Source: CAYMJK01 sp043101635
GTDB taxonomy: Bacteria > Planctomycetota > Phycisphaerae > Phycisphaerales > UBA1924
NCBI GenBank assembly: GCA_043101635.1
Contig: JBICIE010000270.1
Coordinates: forward strand, 1-22,311
DNA length: 22,311 nt
Direction of reading: 5' to 3'
Within the stretch, counting starts at the first letter, position 1. The number at the start of each line of letters is the position of its first letter. The notes beneath the pieces were generated by a model. It worked only from the letters and a program-made list of their open reading frames with translations. It searched no databases and had not been told where the DNA came from. Shown in pieces: positions 13,196 to 22,311 of this stretch. The translations under genes and the position numbers were made by a program.

Positions 13196-15604
13196 TCATT
13201 GATCCGGCTCGCCTGCTGGCGGCGCCGCCTCCGGCGCGCCCGGCGGCGTGGTTTCTTCAGCCGCTCCAAAGGCCTTCGTGAGGTCCGGCGGGTACGGCGG
13301 CGGCTCCGGGTCCACCGCCGCCGCTTCACATTCCGCCGCGAGCCTGGTGTTCCCGTGGGCATCGGCCAGCGCGGCAAGCGCACGGTACGTGCGGTACGGG
13401 ATCCACCGCGGCGAGGATGGGGCGAGGCGCTCGAACGCGTTCTCTATCGCGGCCAGCGCTTCATCGAGCTTCTGCTGCAGCGCCAGGCTCAAACACAGGG
13501 CGGCGTACAACTCCGCCTCGATGTCGAGCCGGCGCTTGGCGTCGACTCCGGATTGTGTGACCTCCTCCAACAGCCGCCGCGCCAGCCGTTCGGCTTCGCC
13601 GGCTCGCTCCGACCGGGCCAGCGACCGCGCCAGGCAAGTCTGCACAGAGAAGCGATCAAGTGGGCCAAGTGGCAGGCTCCCGTCCAGCAGTCGGCGGCAT
13701 TCCACTTCGGCGCCGGGGTAGTCCTCAGCCGCCTCCCGCAGCAGCGCGAGCTTCAGGCGCGCCTCGATCAGGCGGTGATCAGCAGCGCCGCCTTCTTCAA
13801 TCTCTTCGACCTGCGCCAGCGCCCGCGCGATCCGCTCGGCCAGTCGCTCGCGCTTGATCGCGAGGCCCGGCCCCAGCGGCAGAATTGCCGGCTCCTCCAC
13901 CGTCGCCTCGACCAGGCCCATCTGCCGGTGCTGGGCGGCCAGTTCGGCGTCGCCGCGCCGGTCGGCAATCTCTGCCATCGTGCGGTGAGCCCGGTAGGTG
14001 ATCCATGCGCCCCGGGTCTTCTGGGACTCCCAGTCGGCCCAGCCGGTCTCGATGACCGCCATGACGTCGTCCATCATCGCCTCGGCGTCATCGAGCCTGC
14101 CATCCAGCGCAAGGCCCAGTGCGCGCGTGATCATCACCGCGGTGGAAAGATGCCGCTGCTGGCGCGGACGCAGCGCGGGCAGATCCGCCTCGATGCTCGC
14201 CAGAACCTGCGCCGCCTCATCGCGTTCACCGAGCTTCGTCAGCACGCGGGCGAGGAACAGCCGATTCTGAAACGGCGCGGGCGCCCCTGAGGCACGGTTG
14301 TTGTTGTCGATGACATACCGCAGCACCTCGCGGGCTTCCTCCAGCTCGCCGGTCGCCTCCGCCAGCAGCGCGCGCTGCCGCCAGACCGACAACGGATCCT
14401 CCGTGTCCAGGTTGAAGGGGATTCCGGCCCTTGCCCGCTCCAGTTGAGCGCCGAACTCCGATTCCGGCAGACTCATGCCCGGCCCGAGCGGGTGCAGGTA
14501 GATTCCCTCACCGGCGAAAACACGCGGCGGCCTGCCCATGTTCTGAGCCGCCATCCATCCGACGCCGCCGATGAGCAGCAGCAGGGCGGCGGCGCCGCCA
14601 AGCACAGCGCTGCGATACGCCAGCGTGGCCCGGATCGCCCTGCGCACCGACGCCGCCATCTGGCGCATGGGCGGACGATCTTCCGGTTCCGGCGCCATGG
14701 CCCGGCGGGCGATGCGCAGCAGCGCCCTGCGCCGGAGGGCGCCGAACTGCGGGCCACCAGCGCCATCTTCGTCGCCCAGCAGCGTCCGCAGGATGACGCC
14801 CATCGCGTAGACATCATCGCTCGGCGCCGGCTTGTGGGCTGACAGCCGCTGCGGGCTCATGTACTGCAGCGTGCCGCGGATGTGCGCCGTCGATGTCGAC
14901 CCGGCCCCCTCCGCCGCGCTGAACAGCCGGGCCAGCCCGAAGTCGACGACTTTCGGCGCCCCGCCGGGCCCGATGACGATGTGGTCGGGCTTCAGATCAA
15001 GGTGCAGCACACCCTGGTCGTGGGCGCCGGCGACGATCTCGCACGCCTTCGCGAACGTCTCGATGAAGCGGCGCGCGGTCATCAGCGCCATGGCCCTGTC
15101 GATCGGGGCGCCTTCGACGAACTCCATCGCGAACCATGGCTCATCCGCTGCGGTGCGCCCCCCGGTGTAGATCGCGGCGACGCCCGGATGCTGCAGCCCG
15201 GCCAGCAGGTTGACCTCACGCTCGAAGCCGGGCTGGCTCTGCGCCGTCGCGTGCGCCTCATCGAGCACCTTGATCGCGACGCGCCGGTGCGGCGTCTGCT
15301 GCGTCGCCTCGAAGACGCGCCCCATCCCGCCGCGCCCGATCAGCCGGTGGACTTCGAACCCCTCGATCTGCGGGGGCGCCTCGAGTTCACTGGCACAGGC
15401 CGGGTGGTCGTCGCCGCCGCCTGCGTCATCGTCGCGAAGCCAGGCCGGTGTGCGCTGCTCAGCCTCGAGCATGGCCCGCACCCGCTGGGCCGTGGCCTGA
15501 TCGTCCGCGGCCAGCGCCTCGAGCAGGCGATCCCGCTCATCCGGCTCCGCGGCGATCAGCCGCGCAAAGGCGGCCTCGACGGCCTGGAAGTCCTCCGGCC
15601 GCAT
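13196..15604 (-). CDS. Membrane Ser/Thr protein kinase with extracytoplasmic TPR-like domain
   Basis: The product is 802 residues. An N-terminal helical segment (1-50, FQAVEAAFARLIAAEPDERDRLLE) is common in planctomycete kinases encoded after an ECF sigma factor. The kinase domain (about 81-325) shows IGRGGMGRV (89-97), VAIK with K112, Glu130, HLDLKPDH (201-208), DFG (221-223), YMSPQ and SDDVYAMGV. One transmembrane helix at about 333-350 is followed by some 450 residues rich in TPR-like helices. Two canonical residues differ: the Mg-binding Asn of HRDLKPxN is His208, and the Glu of the APE/SPE motif is Gln. The ATG shares one base with the sigma factor stop (TAATG), so translation is coupled. 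Confidence 0.9.
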   Translation of the reverse strand: MRPEDFQAVEAAFARLIAAEPDERDRLLEALAADDQATAQRVRAMLEAEQRTPAWLRDDDAGGGDDHPACASELEAPPQIEGFEVHRLIGRGGMGRVFEATQQTPHRRVAIKVLDEAHATAQSQPGFEREVNLLAGLQHPGVAAIYTGGRTAADEPWFAMEFVEGAPIDRAMALMTARRFIETFAKACEIVAGAHDQGVLHLDLKPDHIVIGPGGAPKVVDFGLARLFSAAEGAGSTSTAHIRGTLQYMSPQRLSAHKPAPSDDVYAMGVILRTLLGDEDGAGGPQFGALRRRALLRIARRAMAPEPEDRPPMRQMAASVRRAIRATLAYRSAVLGGAAALLLLIGGVGWMAAQNMGRPPRVFAGEGIYLHPLGPGMSLPESEFGAQLERARAGIPFNLDTEDPLSVWRQRALLAEATGELEEAREVLRYVIDNNNRASGAPAPFQNRLFLARVLTKLGERDEAAQVLASIEADLPALRPRQQRHLSTAVMITRALGLALDGRLDDAEAMMDDVMAVIETGWADWESQKTRGAWITYRAHRTMAEIADRRGDAELAAQHRQMGLVEATVEEPAILPLGPGLAIKRERLAERIARALAQVEEIEEGGAADHRLIEARLKLALLREAAEDYPGAEVECRRLLDGSLPLGPLDRFSVQTCLARSLARSERAGEAERLARRLLEEVTQSGVDAKRRLDIEAELYAALCLSLALQQKLDEALAAIENAFERLAPSSPRWIPYRTYRALAALADAHGNTRLAAECEAAAVDPEPPPYPPDLTKAFGAAEETTPPGAPEAAPPAGEPDQ

Positions 15605-16134
15605 TACGTCGGGTCCATCTCGGCTGCCAGCCAGGCCCGGGCCGTCCGCCAGCGCTCCGACGCGGTGCTGCGAGCCACGCCGAGGGCCTCGGCCGAGTCG
15701 GCCAGCCCCAGGCCGCAGAAGATGCGAAGTTCGACCAGCCGGGCCGCATCCTCATCGGCGGCCCGCAGGCGTTCGAGGGCCTCATCCAGCGCCAGGATGT
15801 CCTCTGGCTCCGGGGCGTCGCCCCCGCGCCGGGCCTGGGCCCGCGCTTCGGCCTCGCTGCGCCGGCGGGCCACGCGGCGCCGGGCGTGATCGACCAGCAA
15901 CTGGCGCATGGCCGTCGCCCCGATCGCGGCCAGGTGCTCACGGTCCTTGGCCTCGCGCGACGCTTGCGCAAGTCGAATGAAAACTTCATTGACCAGCGCT
16001 GTCGGCTGCAGCGTGTGATCCTGCGGCTGGCGCTGGAAGTAGCGCCGGGCCGTCGAGCGGAACTGCTCGTACAAGTGGGCGAAATCGGCGTCGGCGCCGT
16101 CCGGCCTGATGTGCTGGTTTGGCTGACTCACCAT
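15604..16134 (-). CDS. ECF-family RNA polymerase sigma factor (TIGR02999-like)
   Basis: The product is 176 residues from the ATG at 16134. Region 2 (about 16-90) includes LQPTALVNEVFIRLA and AMRQLLVDHARRR, typical of the planctomycete Sig-70_X6 type. Region 4 (about 113-170) has LRIFCGLGLADSAEALGVARSTASERW, the helix-turn-helix that reads the -35. The frame is open further to 16296, but the extra residues are not protein-like. No strong ribosome site is seen, and a GAGG lies about 16 bases before the ATG. It is coupled to the kinase gene. In this group the kinase is thought to control the sigma factor or its output. Target promoters are unknown. Confidence 0.9.
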   Translation of the reverse strand: MVSQPNQHIRPDGADADFAHLYEQFRSTARRYFQRQPQDHTLQPTALVNEVFIRLAQASREAKDREHLAAIGATAMRQLLVDHARRRVARRRSEAEARAQARRGGDAPEPEDILALDEALERLRAADEDAARLVELRIFCGLGLADSAEALGVARSTASERWRTARAWLAAEMDPT

Positions 16135-16283
16135 CGCGGGCTCGGGCAAAACCTCAAATTCCCCCGGGCGCTGCCGGTCCGGTATTCGTGGTAGAAGGCG
16201 AACACCGGGGCCACCGCCCGAGCAGGGGCAGTGTACCAGAGACCGGGCGGCCACGCAACCCGCCGGGCACATGGCCTGCGGCC

Positions 16284-16793
16284 TCAGAACGACCACATCA
16301 CCCCGAGCGAGATCGCCACGCCGTCCAGGTCCGAATCGACTTCGTCGGTGACGCTGTCGCTGAAGAACATCCAGCGGGCTTCGGCCGTCAGCGTCAGGTT
16401 TGTCGTCGGCAGGTGCACATCGATCCCGGCGAGCGGGAAGAGCGCCTGACGGTCGTTGGCCTCGATGTCGCTCACGCTGATGAAGTACTGCCCGACCCCG
16501 AGCCCGCCGTACGGCTCGATGGTGTCCAGGATCGACAGTCGGAAGATGCCGGCAACCTCCAGCGGCACCACCTCCAGATCGAAGCGTTCGCCCTGGTAGT
16601 AGCCGGTGCGCCCCTCGACGACGAACCAGTCGATCAGCGCCAGTTCCACGCCGAGGTTGACGCCGTAGATGTCGCCGAAGTCCTTGGAATCCCAGTACGT
16701 GGCGCCGCCCGTGACGCCAACTTCAATGAGCTGGCCAGAGGCGGACATTGGAGCGCAGCACAGTGCGGCAGCGGTCAGCAGACGCCATCTCAT
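16284..16793 (-). CDS. Outer-membrane beta-barrel protein
   Basis: The product is 169 residues. It has a signal peptide, MRWRLLTAAALCCAPMSASG, and a mature part of alternating hydrophobic/polar strands such as YGVNLGVELALIDWFVVEG, IEPYGGLGVGQYFIS and VAISLGVMWSF. It ends in Phe, the usual outer-membrane barrel signature. The size fits an eight-stranded barrel of the OmpA/OmpX type (OMP_b-brl). Its ATG overlaps the stop of the FGE gene by four bases (ATGA) and reuses an AAGGAGA ribosome site inside it, so the two are translationally coupled. The role beside FGE is unknown. Confidence 0.82.
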   Translation of the reverse strand: MRWRLLTAAALCCAPMSASGQLIEVGVTGGATYWDSKDFGDIYGVNLGVELALIDWFVVEGRTGYYQGERFDLEVVPLEVAGIFRLSILDTIEPYGGLGVGQYFISVSDIEANDRQALFPLAGIDVHLPTTNLTLTAEARWMFFSDSVTDEVDSDLDGVAISLGVMWSF

Positions 16794-17872
16794 TGGTCGG
16801 TCTCCTTGCTTGTGGCCGGATCTTCAGGCGGCGGCGCATCCTTGACGCAGCGAAAGCCGATGTGCGAAGCCCCGCTGTCGACAGCGCCCGGCATGCGCGC
16901 GCTGGGACGATAGCTGGCGCAGTACGTCACGTGACACAGGAAGCTGCCGCCGCGCTGCGTGCGCTTCGGCGTGCGCGGGTCGCGGGGATCGAAGCTCTCC
17001 GCCGGGCCCGTGGGGTCGCGGATCACGTCCACGCCGGCCTCCCGCATCGAGCGCACGCGCCGGGCGTAGGTGTCGGGCCGGTACCAGTCCGCCGTCCACT
17101 CCCAGACATTCCCCGCCATCGCGTACAGGCCATGGCCATTGGGCGCAAAGGCGCGCACGGGCGCGGTCGCGTCGTAGCCATCCTCGGCGGTGTTGTCGGC
17201 GGGAAAGCTCCCCTGCCAGATGTTCGCCATGTGCGCGCCATTCGGCGTGAGATCCTCGCCCCAGCAGTAGGTGGCGCCGTCCAGCCCGCCGCGGGCCGCC
17301 AGTTCCCACTCCGCCTCCGTCGGCAGCCGCTTGCCGGCCCACGCGGCGTACGCCGCGGCATCCTCCCAGGCGATGTGCACCACCGGGTGCTCGTCCAGCC
17401 CCTCGATGTCCGAGCCGGGCCCGGTCGGGTGGCGCCAGTCGGCGCCGCTGACCCATTGCCACCACTGCGTGTGGTCGCGCAGGTCGGCGCCCTGTTCGGG
17501 CGGCACAAAGACCAGCGAGCCCGGCTGGAGCATCTCGTCGGGCGGCCTGGGCGTGCCGGGCGGAAGCTGCGTCTTGAGCTGCTCCCAGTCGATCGGGCGC
17601 TCGGCGACCGTTCGGTATCCGGTTGCGTCGACGAACGCGCGGAACTGCGCGTTGGTGACCTCGGTGGCATCCATCCAGAACCCATCCACGCGGACGCGAT
17701 GCACGGGCGACTCGTCCCGGCGCGCCAGCGGACCCTCCGAGCCCATGGCGAACTCGGCTCCGGGGATCCAGACCATGTCGATCGCTGGCGGAGGTGTTTG
17801 CCCGGCGCACGGCCCAGCCAGCGCCAGTGCGCCTGCCAGACCGAGACCCCATTGCCGGCGAGACCGCAGCAT
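16790..17872 (-). CDS. Exported formylglycine-generating enzyme (sulfatase-modifying factor)
   Basis: The product is 360 residues. MLRSRRQWGLGLAGALALAG plus following residues to AGQ form a Sec signal. The FGE-sulfatase domain runs from about 32 (MVWIPGAEFAMGS) through EVTNAQFRAFVDATGY, KRLPTEAEWELAARGG and GNVWEWTADWY to the C-terminus. The segment GGSFLCHVTYCASYRPSAR carries both catalytic cysteines (C313 and C318) in the C-H-x-x-Y-C spacing of active FGE, which oxidises a sulfatase Cys to formylglycine. Many FGE-like proteins lack this, so activity is likely. It is divergent from an arylsulfatase. Bacterial FGE usually acts in the cytoplasm, so the signal peptide is notable. It lacks a ribosome site and has TAACCT six bases before the ATG. 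Confidence 0.93.
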   Translation of the reverse strand: MLRSRRQWGLGLAGALALAGPCAGQTPPPAIDMVWIPGAEFAMGSEGPLARRDESPVHRVRVDGFWMDATEVTNAQFRAFVDATGYRTVAERPIDWEQLKTQLPPGTPRPPDEMLQPGSLVFVPPEQGADLRDHTQWWQWVSGADWRHPTGPGSDIEGLDEHPVVHIAWEDAAAYAAWAGKRLPTEAEWELAARGGLDGATYCWGEDLTPNGAHMANIWQGSFPADNTAEDGYDATAPVRAFAPNGHGLYAMAGNVWEWTADWYRPDTYARRVRSMREAGVDVIRDPTGPAESFDPRDPRTPKRTQRGGSFLCHVTYCASYRPSARMPGAVDSGASHIGFRCVKDAPPPEDPATSKETDQ

Positions 17873-17878
17873 GACACG

Positions 17879-17884
17879 AGGTTA
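17879..17884 (-). promoter_or_regulatory. Candidate -10 box for a leaderless FGE transcript
   Basis: On the minus strand TAACCT is followed by six bases and then the ATG at 17872. No Shine-Dalgarno sequence is present. Confidence 0.42.
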
Positions 17885-18074
17885 GGCAGAACAGCTCGGC
17901 GGCCGGGGTATTGCTCGGCCGTCACCATATCGGACGGGAACGTCCAGAAATGGAAAAGGAACCGGAGCAATACAGCGCGCCGTGCCTGGCATATCCTGCC
18001 GCGAGCAGGGGACCGTCGAGAAGGGCAGCGCCGCCACCGGTGTGCGGCAGACGAAGCAAAAAAGGGAGCAGATG

Positions 18075-19664
<1,590 letters not shown>

Positions 19665-19795
19665 TCGACGCCCGTCGCACATCGCGGGCGGACACATGAG
19701 TCCGTCCCCGAGTTTGTCCCGCCGGCGGAAACGCCGCCGGGACGATTCCGCAGGCTGGTCAGTGCGCGTGTTCGCGCCGCAGCAGGAGTCGCAGA
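19665..19795 (+). other. Intergenic gap with hairpins after the sulfatase
   Basis: A GC-rich imperfect hairpin lies at about 19716-19743, with GTCCC and GGGAC at its ends around AAA. No T-run follows. It may be an mRNA processing or stability element between the sulfatase and the porin-like gene; no other feature is seen. Confidence 0.3.
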
Positions 19796-20737
19796 ATGCG
19801 GCCGCAGAACCTCATCGTCCTCCTCGCCCTCGGCGCCGCCCCTATTGCCGCGTCCGCGGCGTCGGGCGACGAAGCGGAGTCGGCGCCGCGATTCGGCAGG
19901 ATCGGCCTGGCAGGCCAGCCCGAGCCGTCTGGCGCCGACGCTCAACCCCCCGGCCAGCAGCCTGACGCCCCGGCGCAGGCGCCTGCTTCCGGCGGCGCAC
20001 AGTACGACTCCGGCGACCTGGCCAGGAAGCTCCAGAATCCCGTCTCCGACCTCATCAGCGTGCCGCTCCAGTGGAACCTGGATCTCAATCAGGGACCCGA
20101 TGACGCTGGGTATCGCGCCACGCTCAACATCCAGCCGGTCATTCCCATCAGCCTCGATCAGGAGTGGAACCTCATCACCCGCACCATCGTTCCGGTCATC
20201 TACCAGGAGCGCGTCAGCGGCGACGGCAGCGACTTCGGCCTCGGCGACACCGTCGCCAGCCAGTTCTTCAGCCCCAAGGCGCCCGGCCCGGGCGGGATCA
20301 TCTGGGGCGTCGGCCCGGTGGAACTGCTGCCGACCGGCACGGACAAGCAGATCCGCAGCGAGACGCTCGGTCTCGGGCCGACAGGCGTGCTGCTCAGGCA
20401 GGAAGGGCCGTGGACGTATGGCGCGCTGGCCAACCACATCTGGGCCGTCGCCGGCGGCGAGGGTGACGGGCGCCCCGCCGTCAACCAGACGTTCATCCAG
20501 CCCTTCGTCTCGTATACGTTCCCGGACACGACCTCCTTCACGCTCAACAGCGAGTCGACGTACGACTGGGCCAATGAGCAGTGGACGATCCCCGTCAACG
20601 CGATGGCAAACCGCATCTTCAGCTTCCGGGGCCAGCCGATCAGCGCGCAGGTGGGCGGCCGGTACTACTTCGACGGTCCGAGCGGCGCGCCCGAGTGGGG
20701 CGTGCGCTTCACCATCACACTGCTGTTCCCGAAATGA
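19796..20737 (+). CDS. Porin-like outer-membrane protein (MetA/phenol-degradation type, PF13557-like)
   Basis: The product is 313 residues. AGCAGGAG precedes the ATG at seven-base spacing, and MRPQNLIVLLALGAAPIAAS is a signal peptide. A disordered Pro/Gln/Ala linker (about 30-70) is followed by LQNPVSDLISVPLQWN, the typical entry to this family, and then alternating beta strands to the end (GVRFTITLLFPK). Landmarks include TRTIVPVIYQ, GLGDTVASQFFSP and a GPTGVLL segment. Members are barrel proteins of unclear substrate, often annotated as transporter. It is 131 bases after the sulfatase and 70 bases before the HAD phosphatase on the same strand, so joint export and uptake of released products is plausible but inferred. 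Confidence 0.82.
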   Translation: MRPQNLIVLLALGAAPIAASAASGDEAESAPRFGRIGLAGQPEPSGADAQPPGQQPDAPAQAPASGGAQYDSGDLARKLQNPVSDLISVPLQWNLDLNQGPDDAGYRATLNIQPVIPISLDQEWNLITRTIVPVIYQERVSGDGSDFGLGDTVASQFFSPKAPGPGGIIWGVGPVELLPTGTDKQIRSETLGLGPTGVLLRQEGPWTYGALANHIWAVAGGEGDGRPAVNQTFIQPFVSYTFPDTTSFTLNSESTYDWANEQWTIPVNAMANRIFSFRGQPISAQVGGRYYFDGPSGAPEWGVRFTITLLFPK

Positions 20738-20807
20738 GGATTCGCATCGACGCGCCTTGTGCTGGTGTGCGCTGGTCAGCGATTCGGCTGAACAGAAGGA
20801 GAAGTCC

Positions 20808-21821
20808 ATGACGATCCTGCGGCAATCTGTCCTGATGCTCGGGGCCCTGGCACTCGGCGCAGCACAGGCTCTCGCGCAGCCCCTTTCTTCGTGGAACGAT
20901 GGCAAAGCCAAGCAGGCCATCATCGAATTCGTGGAGCGTATCACGGAGGAAGGCTCGGCCGACTACGTTGCGCCCGCCGAGCGCATCGCCGTCTTCGACA
21001 ATGACGGCACGCTCTGGGCCGAGCAGCCCGTCTACTTCCAGCTTCTGTTCGCCCTGGACCGCATCAAGGCCATGGCGCCCGATCATCCCGAGTGGAAGAC
21101 CACCGAGCCTTTCAAGAGCGCCCTCGCCGGCGACATGAAGGGCCTGATGGCGACCGGCAAGGAAGGACTCGCGAAGCTGCTCGCCGCATCGCACACGAAC
21201 ATGACCGCCGAGCAGTTCGCAGGCTCCGTGCGCACATGGCTCGATACCGCCAGGCACCCCACCACACAACGGCCCTACGACAGCATGGTCTACCAGCCCA
21301 TGCTCGAACTGCTCGACTATCTCCGCGACAACGACTTCAAGACCTTCATCGTCTCCGGCGGCGGCATCGACTTCATGCGCGTCTTTGCCGAACAGACGTA
21401 CGGCATCGGGCCCGAGCAGATCGTCGGCTCCAGCGTCGCCGCCACCTTCGAGATGCAGGGTGGCGTACCGACCATCATCAAGCAGCCCGAGGGCCTGTTC
21501 GTGGATGACAAGGAGGGCAAGCCCGTCGGCATTTACCAGCACATCGGACGCCGCCCCATCTTCGCCGCCGGCAACTCCGATGGCGATCTCCAGATGCTCC
21601 AGTACACGACGATCGCGCGCAGCCAGAGCGACACGACCCCGCGTTTCGGCCTGATCATCCATCACACTGATGCCCAGCGCGAATGGGCCTACGACCAGGG
21701 CAGCCACATCGGCCAGCTCGACAAGGCGCTCGACGAGGCCCCCCGGCGCGGCTGGACCGTGGTGGACATGGCCCGCGACTGGGCCGTCATCTATCCGGAA
21801 GCGTCCGGCGGCAGTCGCTGA
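20808..21821 (+). CDS. Exported HAD-superfamily phosphatase
   Basis: The product is 337 residues. AGAAGGA precedes the ATG at 20808. Residues 1-24 form a signal peptide ending ALAQ. HAD motifs are present: motif I VFDNDGT (D64, D66), motif II IVSGG (S183), a Lys in the region 225-238 for motif III, and motif IV GNSDGD (D258, D260). The helical cap between motifs I and II is of the phosphoserine-phosphatase type. It would remove phosphate groups in the periplasm; the substrate is unknown. It follows the porin-like gene on the same strand. A long overlapping frame from 19845 is a shadow of that gene. Confidence 0.9.
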   Translation: MTILRQSVLMLGALALGAAQALAQPLSSWNDGKAKQAIIEFVERITEEGSADYVAPAERIAVFDNDGTLWAEQPVYFQLLFALDRIKAMAPDHPEWKTTEPFKSALAGDMKGLMATGKEGLAKLLAASHTNMTAEQFAGSVRTWLDTARHPTTQRPYDSMVYQPMLELLDYLRDNDFKTFIVSGGGIDFMRVFAEQTYGIGPEQIVGSSVAATFEMQGGVPTIIKQPEGLFVDDKEGKPVGIYQHIGRRPIFAAGNSDGDLQMLQYTTIARSQSDTTPRFGLIIHHTDAQREWAYDQGSHIGQLDKALDEAPRRGWTVVDMARDWAVIYPEASGGSR

Positions 21822-21848
21822 GACCTACCGTCGCCCGCGCCCGCCTCC

Positions 21849-21854
21849 TAATCT
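21849..21854 (+). promoter_or_regulatory. Candidate -10 box for the FKBP gene
   Basis: TAATCT ends seven bases before an ATG at 21862 that is in frame with the preferred start at 21904. The transcript could begin at or near this ATG and also carry the downstream GGGAAGGAG ribosome site. Confidence 0.35.
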
Positions 21855-21903
21855 TCCTGCCATGAGCCGCCACCAGGTCGTGGCCGGGAAGGAGTTCGCA
21901 GAC

Positions 21904-22311
21904 ATGCCGAATCGTCGTCGAAACGTGATCGTCGCCTCCATGGCCGCGGTAGGCGTCGCCGCGTGCGCCGCCTCCATGCGATCCGGGACCGCCGCCCCGG
22001 CCCAGCCCGAGGGCGAAGCCCAGCCCCAGCAGGGCGCTCTGGCCTACGCCGTCGGCTATTACCTCGGCGGCGAGATTCGCCAGGGCCTGGAGGCCGACGG
22101 GGTCCAGGCCGATACCGACCGCCTCATTGCCGGCTTCGCCGCGGCAATGCGCGCCCAGGAGCCGGATCTGGCGCCAGCCGAGATGGAGCGCGCCCTCGCC
22201 GACGCCCACGATGTCGTCCAGCAGCGCATCACCGAGCGCCGCCTGCAGGAGGATCCCGAGTTCAAGGCCCTCTACGAGCGCAACCTCGCCCGCAGCCAGG
22301 CCTTCCACGAG
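21904..22311 (+). CDS. FKBP-type peptidyl-prolyl isomerase, N-terminal part (partial, runs off the right edge)
   Basis: The frame is open to the window edge, 136 codons. GGGAAGGAG at 21887-21894 lies nine bases before the ATG. MPNRRRNVIVASMAAVGVAAC is a lipoprotein signal with V-A-A-C lipobox. After a Pro/Gln linker, ALAYAVGYYLGGEIRQGLEADG and RLIAGFAAAM match the helical dimerisation domain at the start of FkpA/Mip-type isomerases (FKBP_N). The catalytic FKBP domain should follow beyond the edge. These proteins assist folding of exported proteins. An in-frame ATG at 21862 with a leaderless-type TAATCT box is an alternative start that would spoil the short lipoprotein signal. Confidence 0.88.
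   Translation, partial: MPNRRRNVIVASMAAVGVAACAASMRSGTAAPAQPEGEAQPQQGALAYAVGYYLGGEIRQGLEADGVQADTDRLIAGFAAAMRAQEPDLAPAEMERALADAHDVVQQRITERRLQEDPEFKALYERNLARSQAFHE

Overview
The window looks like a piece of a very GC-rich planctomycete chromosome, most likely class Phycisphaerae. This placement is an inference from gene content; I saw no rRNA or other marker. The pointers are C-terminal dockerin-like tails ending in Gly-Cys, a prepilin-type N-terminal methylation protein, an ECF sigma factor translationally coupled to a Ser/Thr kinase with a large extracytoplasmic C-terminal part, an arylsulfatase with its formylglycine-generating enzyme (FGE), and many Sec signal peptides. No tRNA, rRNA, CRISPR array, insertion sequence or phage gene was recognised.

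Layout. 1-1922 (minus): a cysteine-rich exported protein, a prepilin-like protein and a dockerin-tailed secreted protein cut by the window edge. 2089-2883 (plus): a second dockerin-tailed secreted protein. 2884-3332: an intergenic stretch with a strict 21-bp tandem repeat, which on the minus strand encodes a small heptad-repeat coiled-coil protein. 3333-5787: a DprE1-like FAD oxidoreductase divergent from a methyltransferase. 5788-6730: mraZ with a clear sigma70-type promoter, repeated TGGGG boxes, a coupled small ORF and a terminator, but no rsmH next to it. 6888-9737: a flavin reductase-like protein, an orphan dockerin tail, a GT4 glycosyltransferase and an amidohydrolase. 9747-13138: a lipoprotein, a Gly-rich exported protein, a GlsB/YeaQ-like membrane protein and a PEP-CTERM-like protein. 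13196-16134 (minus): ECF sigma factor and kinase. 16284-21821: FGE and a beta-barrel protein on minus, divergent from sulfatase, porin-like protein and exported HAD phosphatase on plus. 21904-end: the N-terminus of an FKBP-type isomerase lipoprotein.

How the genes fit together. The right half reads as a cell-envelope hydrolysis locus: an exported FGE that would activate an exported sulfatase, two outer-membrane barrel candidates, and an exported HAD phosphatase. The sigma-kinase pair lies beside it and could be a regulator, but nothing in the sequence proves that. Several genes without a Shine-Dalgarno sequence have a TAnnnT box 6-12 bases before the start codon, which suggests leaderless or nearly leaderless transcripts. 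The most unusual items are the 21-bp heptad repeat at 3055-3285, the orphan dockerin tail in frame behind the flavin reductase stop, and the exported FGE/sulfatase locus.
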